A stretch of 64,000 nucleotides of DNA, taken from JAWWPY01 sp963822825 (GTDB lineage Bacteria > Actinomycetota > Actinomycetes > Streptosporangiales > Streptosporangiaceae). The notes beneath the pieces are model-generated. The model was not told the DNA's origin. It did no database searches and saw nothing but the letters and a program-made list of their open reading frames with translations. Position numbers and translations under genes: made by a program. The stretch covers positions 372,001-436,000 of the forward strand of contig CAWGIW010000015.1 of NCBI GenBank assembly GCA_963822825.1. The letters are read 5' to 3'. Shown here one piece after another: positions 62,840 through 64,000 of this stretch; the first letter of the stretch is position 1; every line of letters begins with the position of its first letter.

Positions 62840-63972
62840 GCCTGGTCACGGAAACCACCGCTCGTCCGGCGGAAAACCTCCGCGTCACCCGGTCGCGGCG
62901 AAACGTGGCCTGGACAGGGCTGGGCGCGCTGATCGTCGTCGTCGTGCTCGCGCTGCTGCCTTACATCGTGTACTCGGGCACCACCAGCATCATCGTGCAG
63001 GCCTTCATCGTGCTCACGCTGGCGAGCATGTGGAACCTGCTGGCGGGCTACGCCGGCCTGGTGTCGGTGGGGCAGCAGGTATTCGTGGGGCTCGGCGCGT
63101 ACTTCGTGCTGATCCTGGCCATCCACGGCACCTCGCCGTTCGCCGCGCTGCCGGTGGCCGCGATCGGCTGCGGCGTGGCGGCGCTGCCGCTGTGGTGGCT
63201 GGTGTCCCGGCTGCGCAGCGGGTACTTCGCGATCGCCACCTGGGTGCTGGCCGCGACCGTCATGCTCATCATCGAGAAGTTCTCCTCGATCGGCGGCGGG
63301 ACCGGCATGCCGCTGCCCGGCCTGGGCGGGTACACCTCGGTCCTGCTCACCGCCGTACACCTACTGGGTCGGGCTGGCGGTCGCGGTGGTGGCGCTGGCC
63401 GCCATCTACCTGATGCTGCGGGGCCGGATCGGCCTGGTGCTCACCGCCATCCGCGACGACGAGGTGGCCGCGCGCAGCTCCGGGGTGCGGATCGGCCTGG
63501 CCCGGCTGCTGGTGTTCGTGGTGGCGGGGATCGGCTGCGGCGCCGCGGGCGCGCTGCTGGCCATCAGCCAGCTCCAGGTGCAGCCGGGCGCGGTGTTCAG
63601 CGTGCAGTGGACCGCGGAGATGGCGTTCGCGACCATCATCGGCGGCCTGGGCACGATCGAGGGCCCGATCCTCGGCACCGCCGTCTACATGGTGCTCCAG
63701 CAGACGCTGGCCTCCTACAACGCGTGGTACCTGATCGTCCTGGGCCTGGTGGCCATCGCCATCGCGCTGTGGTCGCGGCGGGGCCTGTGGGGCCTGGTCG
63801 ACGAGCACCTGCACGTCCGGCTGTTCCCGGTCGGCTACTGGCTCTGGCCCGGCGACCAAGAGCCCCCGGCGTCCCGCCTGCTGTCCCGGCTGCGCCGCAC
63901 CAAGTCCTCGCCGGCACTGCAGTTGCGGCGGCCACCGGACGCGTGCTACGGCGGGCGATCCCACCGGCCTGA
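62836..63972 (+). CDS. Branched-chain amino acid ABC permease, LivM type (frameshifted)
   Basis: Second permease. GTG 62836. Early part: TSIIVQAFIVLTLASMWNLL, AGLVSVGQQVFVGLGAYFVL (LivM motif), then YFAIATWVLAATVMLIIEKF. A frame change near 63,355 is needed to continue YWVGLAVAVVALAAIYLMLR, LTAIRDDEVAARSSGVRIG and MAFATIIGGLGTIEGPILG. The last ~20 codons before TGA 63970-63972 read plausibly in the original frame, implying a second small indel near 63,910. Last gene of the operon; a terminator follows directly. Confidence 0.85.
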   Translation: MSLVTETTARPAENLRVTRSRRNVAWTGLGALIVVVVLALLPYIVYSGTTSIIVQAFIVLTLASMWNLLAGYAGLVSVGQQVFVGLGAYFVLILAIHGTSPFAALPVAAIGCGVAALPLWWLVSRLRSGYFAIATWVLAATVMLIIEKFSSIGGGTGMPLPGLGGYTSVLLTAVHLLGRAGGRGGGAGRHLPDAAGPDRPGAHRHPRRRGGRAQLRGADRPGPAAGVRGGGDRLRRRGRAAGHQPAPGAAGRGVQRAVDRGDGVRDHHRRPGHDRGPDPRHRRLHGAPADAGLLQRVVPDRPGPGGHRHRAVVAAGPVGPGRRAPARPAVPGRLLALARRPRAPGVPPAVPAAPHQVLAGTAVAAATGRVLRRAIPPA

Positions 63973-63973
63973 C

Positions 63974-63992
63974 GCCGGGCCTCAGGCCCGGC
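63974..63992 (+). terminator. Terminator after livM
   Basis: Perfect 8-bp GC stem GCCGGGCC / GGCCCGGC with loop TCA, beginning 2 nt after the livM stop. Supports 63972 as the operon end. Confidence 0.6.
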
Positions 63993-64000
63993 GAGTGGCC

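Overview
The window is a high-GC actinobacterial chromosome segment spanning the replication origin. The order rpmH-rnpA-yidD-yidC-jag-rsmG-parA-parB on one side and dnaA-dnaN-recF-DUF721-gyrB-gyrA-DUF3566-tRNA-Ile on the other is the standard layout of Actinomycetia. Actinobacterial markers include DnaA boxes of the TTGTCCACA type, parS sites next to parAB, Ino1, the DUF5318, DUF2469, DUF3566 and DUF6049 families, a SigM/anti-sigma pair beside trxBA, and many GTG and some TTG starts. I cannot name the genus; the gene order fits a Streptosporangiales-, Frankiales- or Streptomyces-like lineage.

Layout. 0.2-5.6 kb: DUF5318, a PadR regulator with its palindrome, inositol-phosphate synthase, an MFS carrier and CCA-adding enzyme. 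5.7-14.7 kb: cell-envelope and stress block (DUF6049, MurJ flippase, a membrane pseudokinase, SigM, anti-sigma factor, thioredoxin reductase, thioredoxin). 14.7-19.7 kb: Nudix-like protein, GNAT, PLP aminotransferase, D-Ala-D-Ala ligase-like protein and threonine aldolase. 19.7-21.8 kb: an acquired-looking EamA transporter/MarR cassette lying between two related IS-end-like sequences, the right one attached to an IS5-type transposase fragment. 21.8-27.9 kb: parS, parB, parA, rsmG, jag, yidC, yidD, rnpA, rpmH. 28.1-30.3 kb: dnaA and oriC. 30.3-42.6 kb: dnaN, a sigma-region-2/membrane-protein fusion, recF, DUF721, gyrB, gyrA, DUF3566, tRNA-Ile, and a MoxR/VWA pair. 42.6-46.5 kb: a breakpoint where two genes are cut at the same base, followed by heavily frame-disrupted CGNR, XerC and O-methyltransferase genes. 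46.5-58.1 kb (minus strand): the usual rpsP-khpA-rimM-trmD-rplS-lepB-rnhB-DUF2469-HIT-yraN-comM-dprA-xerC run, which in most actinobacteria lies away from oriC. 58.6-64 kb: a complete branched-chain-amino-acid-type ABC uptake operon behind a duplicated hairpin/Shine-Dalgarno leader.

A caveat governs the annotation. Many genes, including essential ones (dnaN, recF, lepB, trmD, rpsP), are broken by single-base frameshifts that mostly look like one base lost from a short G or C run. They are sparse left of about 42.6 kb and dense to its right. I read most of them as consensus errors. The density change at the breakpoint suggests either a real rearrangement or a chimeric join. For such genes I give the span of the reconstructed product and say where the frame changes.

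The least explained features are: a sigma-70 region 2 fused to a membrane anchor and extracellular domain, with a second region-2-only relic upstream of rnhB; a 189-bp palindromic repeat array inserted in frame in trmD; the duplicated hairpin/start-codon module before the ABC operon; and a perfect 12-bp inverted repeat between two damaged divergent genes.
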